Below, piece by piece: positions 1 through 12,200 of a stretch of 64,000 nt of DNA. Position numbers and translations under genes: made by a program. Position 1 is the first letter of the stretch; every line of letters starts with the position of its first letter. This DNA comes from Strongylocentrotus droebachiensis (lineage: Eukaryota > Echinodermata > Echinoidea > Camarodonta > Strongylocentrotidae), in contig JAVYIG010004971.1 of the NCBI GenBank assembly GCA_035222895.1, positions 1 to 64,000 of the forward strand, written 5' to 3'. The notes beneath the pieces are model-generated. The model searched no databases. It was not told where the DNA came from and saw only the letters and a list, made by a program, of their open reading frames with translations.

Positions 1-378
1 GTTGGTGTATTTGTATGAAAGAAAGCATTTTGAGCTTATAATGCACATGTTGCAATTTCAGGTGCAACTTAGTGTTCAAAACTTACGGCCAGGCATTAGT
101 GTAGGAAATCTTCAAATGTTAATCAGGTATATGACTAAATTACTTGTCTGTTGCCTTACGAAAAAAATTATATTTAGTCAGGCCTGAATTGAGTCGCAAA
201 ACAATCATTGTGTTAAAAGGAAAAAAACATATTTGATGACATTCGAAATTCCCAAATAACCAATACGATTGGAGAGCGAGTACTCGTTTTGTTTTTCTTC
301 AAAAATTACTCAACTATAAATAGCTGGCCCGGATACTTGAGCCTCTCACAAAACACAAGTATAGGCCTGATGTGTCGT

Positions 379-1180
379 CAGGGGCGTCGCTAGACCTTTT
401 TTCAGTGGGGGGGGGGGGGGTATAGAGGCCAACGATTACCGACAAAACAAGCCACCAATTACCGACAAAATTAAATGTCCCAATATCTACAAATGTAACC
501 CTATAAACCCGAGGCCAAAGGCTAAATTGTTATGCGCAAATGGTCATTTTCGTCGACGACATAAATATACAAATTATTTCGTCAACTTAGTAAGCATCAT
601 AGCTATATAATTTTAATGCAGGCGCGTAGGTAGGATCTTATTAAGGGGGAGGGGCGGTATTGAGCAAGCGAATCACTCAAAAGAGCACGCAAAGCGCTCC
701 CTAGGTGGGGTAGGGGTGGGTGAAAGCCTCCCGCGCGAGGCGCGGTAGCTTAGACGTTTCATTAAATTATTATGAAAAGAAGACGATTTTGTTGTACCGT
801 TCTCGACTCTTAATCCTTGTCTGAATTCAGTTTCCCCGTCCCACGCGAAGCGCGGAAGCTTAGACGTTTCATTAAATTATTATAGAAAAAAGACGATTTG
901 TTGTATACCGTTCTCTACTCTTAACCCTAATTGTCTGAATTCAGTTTTACCCCCTCTCGCGCGAAGCGCGGGAGCTTCGACGTTTCATTAAATTATTAGA
1001 AAAAGAAGACGATTCATTGTATCGACTCTAAATCATAAGTCTGAATTTTCAAAAATGTTTCTTTGTCCGATAAAAAGTCACAGTTCGAAGGGGAAAAAAT
1101 TGCTGGCCGACCGACATAAAAAAAAATCCCACCGGCTTCAACCTCACACCCCCCCCCCCCCCCCTTTAGCGACGCCCCTG
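379..1180. mobile_element. hAT-like MITE with internal triplicated unit
   Basis: The ends are perfect 14-bp inverted repeats, CAGGGGCGTCGCTA at 379 and its complement ending at 1180. Each is followed inward by a G14 (407-420) or C16 (1149-1164) run. CAG-starting ends are typical of hAT elements. No clean 8-bp target duplication is visible (TGTGTCGT versus AATGTAGG). The interior has no coding capacity and holds three copies of a roughly 112-bp unit. Confidence 0.65.
730..1050 (+). repeat. Three tandem ~112-bp units inside the MITE
   Basis: Units start near 730, 841 and 955. Each opens with a GC-rich imperfect palindrome (CGCGAAGCGCGG-like), then AGCTTAGACGTTTCATTAAA, an A/G-rich stretch with AAGACGAT, and TCTGAATTCAG or similar. 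Length variation between units is a few bases. Confidence 0.8.
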
Positions 1181-2412
1181 AATGTAGGGTGGCCTGAGCG
1201 GGTAGGCACAGGGCGTGGTTCTAAACTTACAGAGACACTTCGATAAAGACACCCTTATTTCATGATTGCGTGTGTTGTACTGCCCTGGGCTTTACAACTT
1301 TTACGTCCAAGGTTTATTTTGCATATATAGGTATTTACATGTTCATTTATATAATAAAAGGAAATAATGATAACCGAGCCCGGCCGAAATATTGGGGGGG
1401 GGGGGGGGGGGGGGGGGCTCAATGATATCTGAGCCCCCCAATATATATAAATAATTTTTTTTGGGGGGGGGGGCTGTGCCCCACAAGCACCCCCCGGTTC
1501 CTAAGCCTATGTACAGGTCAATGAAGTCTACTTTTTGAAACTTAAAGGGATTGGGTAACTTTGTCTCAGGTTCTGAAACAAAATCCTGGAATGATAGTTA
1601 GGGCTAGTTCTGATCGGAAAACGACCCAAATATCGGAGTATGGCTAGCTGCCCCAGGGCCTTGTCCTATATACGGATCAGGGAAAAAAATACTTTAAAAA
1701 TTTCGGGGGCTACTTTTATCACTTTCGGGGGCTCTTTTTGGCATTTCAGGGGCTGATTCACCCCGAGCCCCCGTGTATTTTTCCCCTGATACGGATAAGT
1801 GAGCGCCTTGATTGGTCCACTTCTAATTCGTGTTTTTAGCCCTTCTTTTTTTTCCTTTTTCCTTTCCTTTCTTTTTCTTTCCTTTCCTTTTTTTTGTTCA
1901 AAGAGGGGGGGGGCGGGTCCGTCGCCCCCCGTATGTCCCGCGCCTGAGTGACACCCACATAAACTAACCTTATTTATTAACGAACAAAAATAAAGAAAGA
2001 GCCCCTCGACACAATAGGTCTACGTAATCAGCCAGTTTCTACCCCCCCCCCCCCCCCCACCAAAATAAACTTTAAAGTGATTTTTTTTTTGGTTCTAATT
2101 TGATACCAGTGATTTACAGATGCTGCTGAAACGGCTTAATTTTTGGTTGATGTACGAAGCCACGTACAAAAGTATAATCGATTACAACAGTTGTGGGGCC
2201 GATATCACGAGTATGCCTTCATAAAATAATGGTTTTAAAGAAAATATTCACTTCTACTTTCAAAAGGACTGGCCCATTTGCTTTAAAAAAAATTGTAGAG
2301 TTATTATTATGTAATTTCTAGAAAAAATGTCAACCACATGATGCAATGAGTCTAAATACATTAATTTGCCGAGTTGCTTCCTTTCATCAAATATACACGT
2401 AAAACAATGGGG
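1181..2412. other. Repeat fragments and homopolymers, no gene
   Basis: This stretch holds a G24 run with a flanking hairpin (1390-1445), a second G11 at 1463-1473, a repeated CGGGGGCT motif near 1706-1760, a pyrimidine tract near 1845-1890 and a C17 run at 2042-2058. A short piece at 2097-2150 resembles 58032-58085. No coding segment is supported. Confidence 0.6.
1390..1445. repeat. G24 run within a hairpin
   Basis: ATATTG, then 24 G (1394-1417), then CTCA-ATGATATC-TGAG, then C6 and AATAT. The flanks pair with each other around the loop. It is the longest G homopolymer in the window. Confidence 0.85.
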
Positions 2413-2491
2413 GGGACAAAATGTGCGGATAGCAAACCGCACGGATCGTCCCTCGGACGATCCGTGCGAGCAGAAAACCCGCATATTATGT
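2413..2491. repeat. Imperfect hairpin with a perfect 14-bp core
   Basis: Left arm CGCACGGATCGTCC (2438-2451), 3-nt loop, then its exact complement (2455-2468). Weaker pairing continues outwards, with GGACAAAATGTGCGG near 2413 against the complement of a similar sequence ending near 2491. It may be a small foldback element or an RNA hairpin; no function is evident. Confidence 0.6.
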
Positions 2492-2924
2492 CCGACGGAC
2501 AAACGAAACTGGTAGGACAAACGGCGCGGTCACACCGGCACTCTGCGATTAAATAATAACCTCAAAAAAAATCTTACTATATAGCTATAGGTTTCTTTTG
2601 TACTCCATTCATATTTTTTAAATTATAGTATAATGGAAATTGATACTCTGTCCGAAGTCATATAAAAGACCATTCCGTAACAAATTTTGAGTCCTTGGTT
2701 TCGTAGATTCTATTTATATAAACAAAACTGAGTTGAGAAATGATGGCAGTTTCAGGTTCTTTGCTTAGACGCTCTCAAAACAAAATGATAGTTAAAGAAG
2801 TAATGATAGTGATGATGACGATGATGACTTTTAATGATAATAGAGAATGCCCCCCCCCCCCCCCCTTCTTTTCCCTAATCTTTTCCTAACCTACCAGGAC
2901 AACAAAGGATGCATCACCCTTTTC

Positions 2925-3197
2925 TGGCTCTCTCTCTATCTCCCTCTCTTTCTTTCTCTCGCTCTCTCGCTCAGTCGGTTTCTCTGCCCTCTCACTGCGC
3001 ACTTGGCCAATTACAAGACAGACATTTATAATTCTCACAACTAAAACTGAATAAATATATGTCTCGCCTCCCTCTTTCTCCCACCGCGCCACCACCCTCT
3101 CCCACTTTCTTTCTCTTTCCTTTCTCCTCTCTCTCTATCTCTCTCTCCCTCATTCTTTCTCTCGTTCTATAACTATCTCCTCTACACCCCCCCCCCC
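2925..3197 (+). repeat. CT-rich microsatellite region
   Basis: Interrupted TC/TCTT tracts occur at 2925-2995 and 3061-3197, ending in C11. The two are separated by unique AT-rich sequence. This composition produces the apparent Ser/Leu- or Arg/Glu-rich open frames here, which are not genes. Confidence 0.85.
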
Positions 3198-5646
3198 TCT
3201 TCTACCTCACCCATCGCTGTATCCTACACATCGATTGTAATGAAAGAAAGGTGTCTGAAACGAATAGATTTTCTGTTTGGGGGCAGACAATAATATTCTG
3301 TCTTATTGCAATATGGGGGTGTCCTCCTTCGCTCCATCAATATCCTACCATTCTTGACGCACAACATAAACCTAATGGATCATTGTACCCGTGAACATTC
3401 AGACTCAAAGCTCAATACTCTCCACACACAAATAAAATACGAAGTCATATACGATTTCCCATTTATAAGGCCGTTTATTACATGCAATAAACCATACTTT
3501 TTTTTTCTTCAACCTTATAGCAATGTTTATATCATCAACCTCTTTACAAGTTCACGACCGTGTGCTATGCATACCCTGTTAAAATAACCGGCGTACTCTA
3601 GCATTTAAGCGTGTACATTATTGGTAAAATACGTGTAACTTAGTTTTAGTGATTTCATCTAATAATCAATACCTACATTTTTATTTTGACAGTGCATAGC
3701 TGATTAAGGAAACGCCGTCACACCCAACGAATGACAACGACAGATTCCAAAAGTGTTAGAAAAAAGAAAGTTAGTCAAAGATTTAGCAGTGCTATTACAC
3801 CTTAAGAGAAAATGTTATGATACAATAATAATAATATTGCTATATAGTGCTCTTCTATATACGCAAACGAAATATGTATAAAAAACAATATATGAGAAAG
3901 CATTTCGAAACGGGAGGGAACAACATAATTTTCAACGATCCCTTTAGCAAACAGTCGGAAACCACGTCGCAACCTAGACATAATAATATTCTTTAAAAAA
4001 TTTCGATTCGACAATTCTAATCTGCCAATCTCTTTTGGTAGTAAATAGTATCTTTTTGTGTCTCAACTAGGACAAATTATTTAGTGTCTGCGAGCATTGC
4101 GTGCACCTATATGGAGACAAGACAATAATACTAAAATTCTACGTGACGCCTTTAAGTTAAATTATTGCTACGCCATTAAAAATGATGCAGAAATAATTCC
4201 ATTTTCCTCATCATAATAATACATAAATTAATGTTACGTCATAGCAAAAACAATCGAATATTTACAGGCGTAGTACACATTTGAAAGACCAAAAAATAAA
4301 AATCAGAACTTAAAAAAAAGAGAACAGAATGGATACACATTTTAAATGGATAATAAAATTGGAATGATGTTACTTTCTAATGACAGCGTGCAGGATGTCT
4401 TTATATGAAAATGTATAATGCTCACATGTACAATCAATGAAGCTGCAGAGAAGTTACAAACGAGTACAATGTTATGTAATAACAACTGCCTTGTCATTTC
4501 AAAGTTGCTTTGCCTTATTTATAAGCTGTATATCAAAATAGATCCTTTGGAAGCTGAAAGTAATCGTCATTTAGTCTGTTTGTGCGGGTATATGTCATTC
4601 TTCCAACCAACAAGAGCCCACTTTCGACCTCCATTTTCAATAGGAGTTTCTCTTCTAGTGTGTGTGTGTTTTTGTTTAGGAATGTGAATTTCAAAATATG
4701 TACAGGATAGGATTGGGTTGGGATATATAACTCACACAAGCATAACATGAGGGAAATTTCAAAGACATATAGAGGGAGGTATATTCTCGGTTTATCTTTC
4801 CCTGGATATGGTATATTTGAGTCCAAACGTACAATGATTATTATGAAGGAAAATATTATCAAGTGCATGTTGGAAAAAAATAATAAAATGTAAACACTGA
4901 ACTACTCATGTTGTAAACCACTGAAATTCCAGTGAATTGACAATGTAATTGATATTTAGTAATTTTCATGGACTTTGAGAATCATTTTGGAATGCAAATG
5001 TTACATTTGAAAGAAGCAAGCTGTGCTTTATGCTTATGCCAAAAACACACTCATCACATACAACAGGAATTATATACCTTCTGAGATAATACACTCATCA
5101 TTCATTTACTATACAATCATAAATGTGCATAGCAAGTTTTTGTTCGGAATCATAATGTATTTACCATTATCAACAGAACAGACAAGAGTGCAATGTGACA
5201 ATGAAAAAGTATTGATATATCCATGGTACATCAATATATAATGTGTACAAAAAACCTGCTATTTGTAATTGCTATCACAATCCAAACAGCTGTTGCCAAT
5301 ATTAAATCACAATCTGCATTTTGCATGATCTTCATGAATGGTATTTGAGATATTACACCCTGTTTTCATTTTCTATATGATTGATTTTTACCAGTATATT
5401 GAAATTATCTGTAAAATCAATGTCAACCATGCCCTATACAAGTCGAATCTATCCATGCATCTCAATCCACTTTATATCCAAACTTGATAAAAAGATCTGT
5501 TTTATTGTTCAAAAGGACAATCACAACAATACACCTGGGCGAGCGGTGCGGCAGAGACTGTTTAGTGCTTCTGGTATGCAAGAGTTGTCACGGACACTGG
5601 CTGCAAATTTATCATCCCAAATCTTTCTTTTTTAAATTCCATTCCA
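3198..5646. other. AT-rich flank downstream of fascin, no gene seen
   Basis: There is no recognisable coding segment, RNA gene or repeat boundary on either strand. Part of it could still be fascin 3'UTR if a distal polyadenylation site is used. Confidence 0.5.
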
Positions 5647-6081
5647 TTTATTCTATTCTCAAGCCTGATTTTAAGTAGCATATACCACTAGAATTGATCT
5701 CTATTTATGGCTATAAGACAGCACAAAACAGAGGTTTTTATGGGGTTTTTTTGAGACAGGTACAACAAATATTTGAAGATACTGGATAGTCATCTATTCT
5801 TCTAAATTTCCAGAGACCTACTTCCATTTCCTTTCAGTTGATATTAAGTGATCAATATACCCCTTAAAAATGAGGGATAAAGGAAGTCAGTATGCCAAGG
5901 CAATGAGAAAATATGATCCTAAAGATCCCACCAGAGTATGAAATAATTATTATGCACCTTTGAAAATATTTTTGTATTCAAGAAATGTACAATATTTGCA
6001 AGTGATATAATAGATAGAGTGGCTGGCTTGTCAGCTACTCTACTTCTGATTTGGATTTGGCTTCTTTCAAGCCCAATTTGT
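5647..6081 (-). other. Possible fascin 3'UTR
   Basis: This is AT-rich sequence directly after the fascin stop. On the minus strand an AATAAA occurs at 5652-5647, followed by a T-rich stretch on the plus strand. It would give a 3'UTR of about 450 nt. The hexamer may be chance in such AT-rich DNA, and the true 3'UTR could run further, towards 4400. Confidence 0.35.
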
Positions 6082-6287
6082 TTAGAATTCCCACAGTGTG
6101 TCCTTTGAGACCTCGGAACCATTGGCAGTAAACAAGCCACTCTGCTCGCCCTTGATCAACATGCCGTTGCTCTCTGCTCGGATAGCAAACTTGGAGAGCT
6201 CATGGAACTCGAAGAAGAAAGTACCTGCTGCCTCTCCAAGAACGATGCGGCTACTATCATCACAAGACCAGTACTTGCCACAGGAGT
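6082..6287 (-). CDS. FSCN1: Fascin last coding exon (residues 430-497 and stop)
   Basis: The acceptor TTGACTATTCAG precedes ACTCCTGTGGCAAGTAC at 6287, giving Asp-Ser-Cys-Gly-Lys-Tyr-Trp. It encodes the rest of trefoil domain 4 including GEAAGTFFFEFHELSKFAIR and the terminal KDTLWEF, then TAA at 6084-6082. The reading frame is closed and matches the family C-terminus. Confidence 0.94.
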
Positions 6288-9200
6288 CTGAATAGTCAAT
6301 TTGAAAAGTAAGAAAAAATATACATTATCAAACGGGAGTAAATGTTAATCGAGTTGGGAAAAAAGAAAAAATGCTTATGAATTCAGAGGGTAAATGTAAC
6401 TGTCAGATTTAGTTGCAATGATTGCTTGGTTTTAGAAACGAAAAAGAACTGAAAATAATGGCCAGACATTTTTTTTAAAGGAGAATCACACCATTATGTA
6501 TCTCTTTAGCAGGATTCAAGATATAGGAAGTTGTCTTAGTGTTGTTGAGGACTCCAATCCCAAATCAACAAATTGGTACAACCTTCAAGAACAAGGCATA
6601 CATCTTGATATCAACAAGCATGTTGAGAAAGAAAATAATGTTGACTCCAACTCTCGTATTGCCTAAATAAATCCTGGCTCCTTAAAAAAGAAAATAAGAA
6701 TACAAATGTGAACCAACCTTGGATAGTGTATCCGCCTTCCTTGTAGGTCACAGTGAAGACATCAAAGTTTGATCGGTTGCATGCGACCTCGGCCTTACCC
6801 TCCTTCATGCCCACGAATCCATGAGGGCACTTGAGAACCAGCTTAGGTCGGTTGAGCAGACGGAAGATGAAGTCTTTGGGTGAATCCTGAAGCAAGAGAT
6901 GGCCGTTGTCACGGACACCAACGTACTTGCCTCCTGGAGCACGCACATGCATGTGCTTGCCGTTGTATTCGACAGAGAATTGGCAGTCCGCCTGGTCCCT
7001 ATACAAAAGACAGCAAAATATCATCATATTTTACTTGCGATAAAAGAAATCTTAAACTTTCTTTCTGCGCTTTCTCGAGAAAGATACGGTTCACGTTTTC
7101 AGGCAATTGTAACTAAGAATTAAGATGAAAGTAAGTTATTTATATGCATACCTGTTTTGATTTTCTTTTTCATTTAGCTTTGTTGCTACATCTAAAAAAT
7201 TACCCTTACTTTTACCAGTTGGAAATTTCGGGCCAAACTTGTCAGCAAATTTGGTCCATGCACCACCACTCTTCCCATTCAAAATGATCTAGCAACACCT
7301 CCAAAGAGCATTATTACTTACTTTGAGTTGCCATTAGCCTGGATACCAGTAGCGACGCTCTTCCAGAACTTAGCATCTCTGGAGTTCTTCTTGGGGTCGC
7401 ATACCCTAATGGCGTACTTGTCGGTGTCAACGAACTCCAACTGGAAGGTCTCTGTGTCTTCGATCTCTTCATCAACGAGAAGCTTGAATGAAACATCTTC
7501 ACCTACGGGTAATCAAGAGAAGAGAGAGAGAAAGAGAACATTAGTGAATCCATGTGTTAATAATTGTGTGCAGCTTCCAAAGAATAGGGACAAAGCATTT
7601 GGTAGTATTCATGAGTGTAAAATGACATCCCTATTTGCTTTCTAATCAAAACAAAATAGAGAACCGACCAAATTGCCAATTTGAGATTCGCATGGAATTA
7701 ATGATCTCGAATTTCAAACATTCGTAACTCCCATATATTTAGCCAGATTTATGTTTCTCATATTTTTCTGCTTCCATGGGAATGAAGTTATTACAAGGGT
7801 TAGGATTGTCCTTTATAAGTCTGTGTATGAATCAGAGCTAGACAAGAGGTCTCATTATATACTTTCTAAAGAAGAGAAAATAATGACTTCTTGTTCAGAT
7901 GCATCTCCTATAAAGTGAATCGCCCAAGGCATAGATGATTTTCCGCGAAATGTTAAACCCCATTGGAAAGTAATCACTGACATCAATGTGTCATCAAGAT
8001 GATGAGAATTACACACTCAAGCACGACAAGACTGTTATGTAATTCCTGCTTTCGTGTTACTTGTGTTATTTTGATGCAAGATCTGAACTGTTTTCAAAGA
8101 AAAGGGCGCCGCATCCTCTGTAAACAGATGTGATTGGTTCAGATTTGGTACAAATATGGTCATGATGGTGATCACTGAGATCAGATCAAGGAATTTGAGG
8201 CGAGCCTCAGATCTCCTTGAGATACAGGGCTAGAGTTATGAATTTGTTCAGGTTAGATTTCGGGTTATAACTTATAATAGTATGTTTAAAGGTATTACAA
8301 AGTTTTGGTATGGGGTCATGAATTTTGTTCAAATTAACAAATTGGAAGCATATGCGTTCCTACAATATACATTGATCGTTGTCGCGGTTGAAATCGAGTC
8401 TAAAGTTATGAAATTATAAATAAACTCTTTATGTTGTATAGCTCCCTCTCAAGGTCAAGATATTAATTTAGCTATGAAACAACGTTTCTTGACTGAAATC
8501 GACCGATTAGCTATTACCGTTTGGATATTATATATCCCAACTACATATTCTGAAATTTTCATGGTCGCAGCTACGATTGTACGGCCATACGATTGTACGG
8601 CCATTTATCAAAATTTACCGGGAGCACCGGTAAATTTTTATATTCAATTTTTCTCGAAAACAGAAGTGTTTTAGGGGCTAATTTTTTTAGTGCTTATAAT
8701 ACATCCACAGGGGCATCCAAATATATCAAAATTGTAAAGATTCACTATCCACCCAATTTTCAAAATTTCCCAAAACTTTGTATTACCTTTAAGTATAGTG
8801 TTGTGTTGGGTGCTTTGGGTCCACAGTTCAAGTTTGAAATTTCAAAGTTGACCGCGGAGTAATCTTCGCCGAAGCACGTGTTGTACAATCGAAAGTAATT
8901 TATTTTGAAACAAAAAATGTTGTGGTAAATAGATGACTATTGCTAACGAAACTGAATACCGCATACTTATTTTAAAATGGGAATTGTGTCTCGTATGAGT
9001 TTAGAGGGTGTTTAATAGTGAGGTTATGAACACTTGAAAAAGCTAATTTAACGAATTATCCAGCTCTTTTTAGACAATGAATTAATACATATATATCTTT
9101 CAGTTTCATGACATCTATACTGTCTGTCATCTAGACTGAAGCATCCTCTTATTATACTCACAACTAAATGTTATCTTTGTCAAGCTCTTTAACTTGTTAG

Positions 9201-12200
9201 GTTAGTACGTGTACATAGCTAGATATTTCGAGCAAATTGCGATGGATCTAATTTATTACTTATATTATATTCGCCATATCTTCTGAAAAGTATGGAGCTA
9301 AAAAAATGGAATAAGAGCACTTCCTTTAAGCTGAGGATAAGAGATCCGACATTTGAAGACACCGTTTGTTAATTCATCAGAATGAGACGAACGTATCGAG
9401 ATGTTTGGTTTTACTTTCAAAATCTTGGCATACCCTTCGAATTATTTATTCGTAATTGTCTCCAAATACCGCTTTGATTTCCACCATGTTTATTCATTTG
9501 TTGTTCTCGAGTGGTTTACAAAAACAACAAGTAAACACAATTTGTTCATTTACCTATAAACTTTGGAAAAAACGTTGCAACCCATCTCAACATTCCTGCG
9601 TAATGTCGAAACACTCGTTTTCTGCTAATTACCACTTTATTTTGTTTTTCGGGAAACTCGGGAAACACAGGAATGCAGATTATGTAATAGTTTGCGAATG
9701 GAAGGCTACTTGGAATGTTGATTTGTAATTACCAGTAGTAAACATAAATCCGCTAATCAATTATTGTGACAAGTGTAAATGCAACGTTTAACCAGAAGCT
9801 AAGATGATAAAATAGAGCCAAAATGTCTACAAAATCTCTGACGGTAATGCTATAAATCTGAGAATGCTAAAATAACACTGAACAGACAAAACAATATCCT
9901 AAGAGTAATTTCTCAGCTTTGCCGCAACGTCGTTGTAAAAAAAAATACAAAGTGCAAATTGGATGAGAGAAGGAGTGATGTTAGCCTGTACATGAGAACA
10001 CGGTGAACATTGATATCATTGATATCATTGATAACGGATACAATAAGGATGAAAATCATAAACGTGCAAAAGAAATCCTATAGTATACCCCCCACAAGTA
10101 TGTACAACTATTGCCCTAGTAGTGTGATATTCATGGACCTCGTCTTATGATTGATTCAAATAGATCACGATCATCTTGATATCAATCGTAAGTCTTCACT
10201 AAAGAGATATGAGTTTGTAAGTTTGCGACTGACTGGACGACTTGTCATCAATCTGGTTCAATCACTCTTTGGGCCTAAACAGGGCACTCGTCTTTTTAAC
10301 TTTCTTGGCCCGTTATCATGCATGTTTATTTGTCTATTTCTAATTAGATTGCGTACTCCCCCAGGTAGGACCACAATTTAAATATACATTGTTTATCTAT
10401 ACAAGTGCCATAATCACTATCCAGATTAGAATATCCTTTCTACGTCATAGGGCTATCATAATGTTCAGCAGATAATTCAACGTTTACTCAGTGACTCCGA
10501 TACACCTTTATCTTTTCTCTGGCGCGCCTCTTTGACTTCGCATACAATGATTCAAGTTTAATGACCTAGAAACTTTGATTGTAGTAAACTAGTATCACAC
10601 AAGATCCATCTATATCTTTTGTTTTATCATCCTTCCACGCCCTAGTGCTAAGTAAAGGGTAGATATTGTTTAGTTCAATTGACATGAGGGAGTCGAACAT
10701 GTCGTTTAAATAACCGGGAGTATCTTCAAAACGTCATATCAAACGCTGCAAAACGCAAACACCAAATATTCTCGTCTCCGCGAGAGGAACCCACGCTCTA
10801 AAAGGCCCTATCCTTCGTTCATAAACTTCTTTTGTTTTAATTTAAAGTCATAAATCTCATGACAATGGTGTATCCTACCGTCAATCACCTTGTATTCTAT
10901 CTATGTCTACTGCTTGCTTCTTTCTATTCTATATTAAATATTTCACTCTTCCTAACATCTTGTTGATAATTATATTTCATCAGCGCACAATAATTAATTT
11001 CTACACCACTTTAACTTCACTTCCCAATGGAGTAGTAATGTGATCCACATCATAGGATATACCCGGATTCAAGTAGCTGATCTCATTATCTTTCCAAAGT
11101 GAAATAGAAGGTAGAACAAGGAAACATATAAAAGTGTTCCTGTTTATTACCGTTATTTAAGAGCAGCAACGGGCCGAAATATCAATTTCAAACTCACGTC
11201 GGCGTAGCATCGCGTTGTCCGCAAATAGAACCTGTATCGTTCATTAATTGGTATTCTAGCAAACAGCACAGCTGAAACGCCCAAGCATGACGACTCAATA
11301 AATTATGGCATCATTAAGACTGTTATCATTGTTAATGGAAATGACAGCGCTGCCAATGACATTGGATACGTCGGAGGCTGGTCGAATACTTAGCTGGGCG
11401 AGCTCATGCTGGGTGATGTTTGTTATACCACCACTAAGGGGGTAGACGCATCATTAGGCATCATTTCTATTTTAAAGGTAAAGTGTACTCGTTTTGATAC
11501 AGTAAGAAAAAATATGGAATTAATTACGACAGAATATTATCTGAAATTATGCATATGCATGATTTGTGAGTTTACTGCTCTTAAGCTCATAATAGGAAAA
11601 TCAACTATACTACACTGCTAAGTGCTTTTACTGCTTTTGTTAATAACAACTTTAATAGAGCTCTGCTATTTCGTAACGGTTAGTGCTTCACCACACCTTC
11701 CAACTGCCCATGCATCACGTTGCATTCATCATGTTCACTGGCGTACCTATGGGGGGGGGCAGGGGGGGCAGAGTGCCCCCCCTGACGGGCTCCAGGGGAA
11801 AAAAAGAAAAAGGGGAAAGAAAAGAAAAGAAAGGAAAGGAAAGAAAAAGAAAAAAGGAAAAGGGAAGAAAAAAAGGAAAGAAAGAGAAAAAAGGAAAATG
11901 AAAGAAAAAAGGAAGAAGAAGAGAAAAGGAAAAAAAAGGAAAAAGAAAAGGAAAGGAAAAAAATGGGGAAATTAAAAAAAAAGACCATGGCCGTACGCAC
12001 CAGAGGGGGGGGGGGGCAGTTGACCCCAGATATTTTGAAAACGTACAGTTTTTTTCCTGAAAATGTAGTGTAGGCCTATACCAAATCCTTCAATTCTACT
12101 TTTGAAAATGCAAAAGTACCCTCATGACCAGTTCGGTCGCTCGAACTCCCTTTACTCCTTTTGCTTTTGAGATTCTTCGAAAACTTTTAACGCATCTTTC

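Noticed and set aside
11622-12000. Lys-rich and Phe/Ser-rich open frames
   Set aside because: Products of the purine tract inside the hAT-type element.
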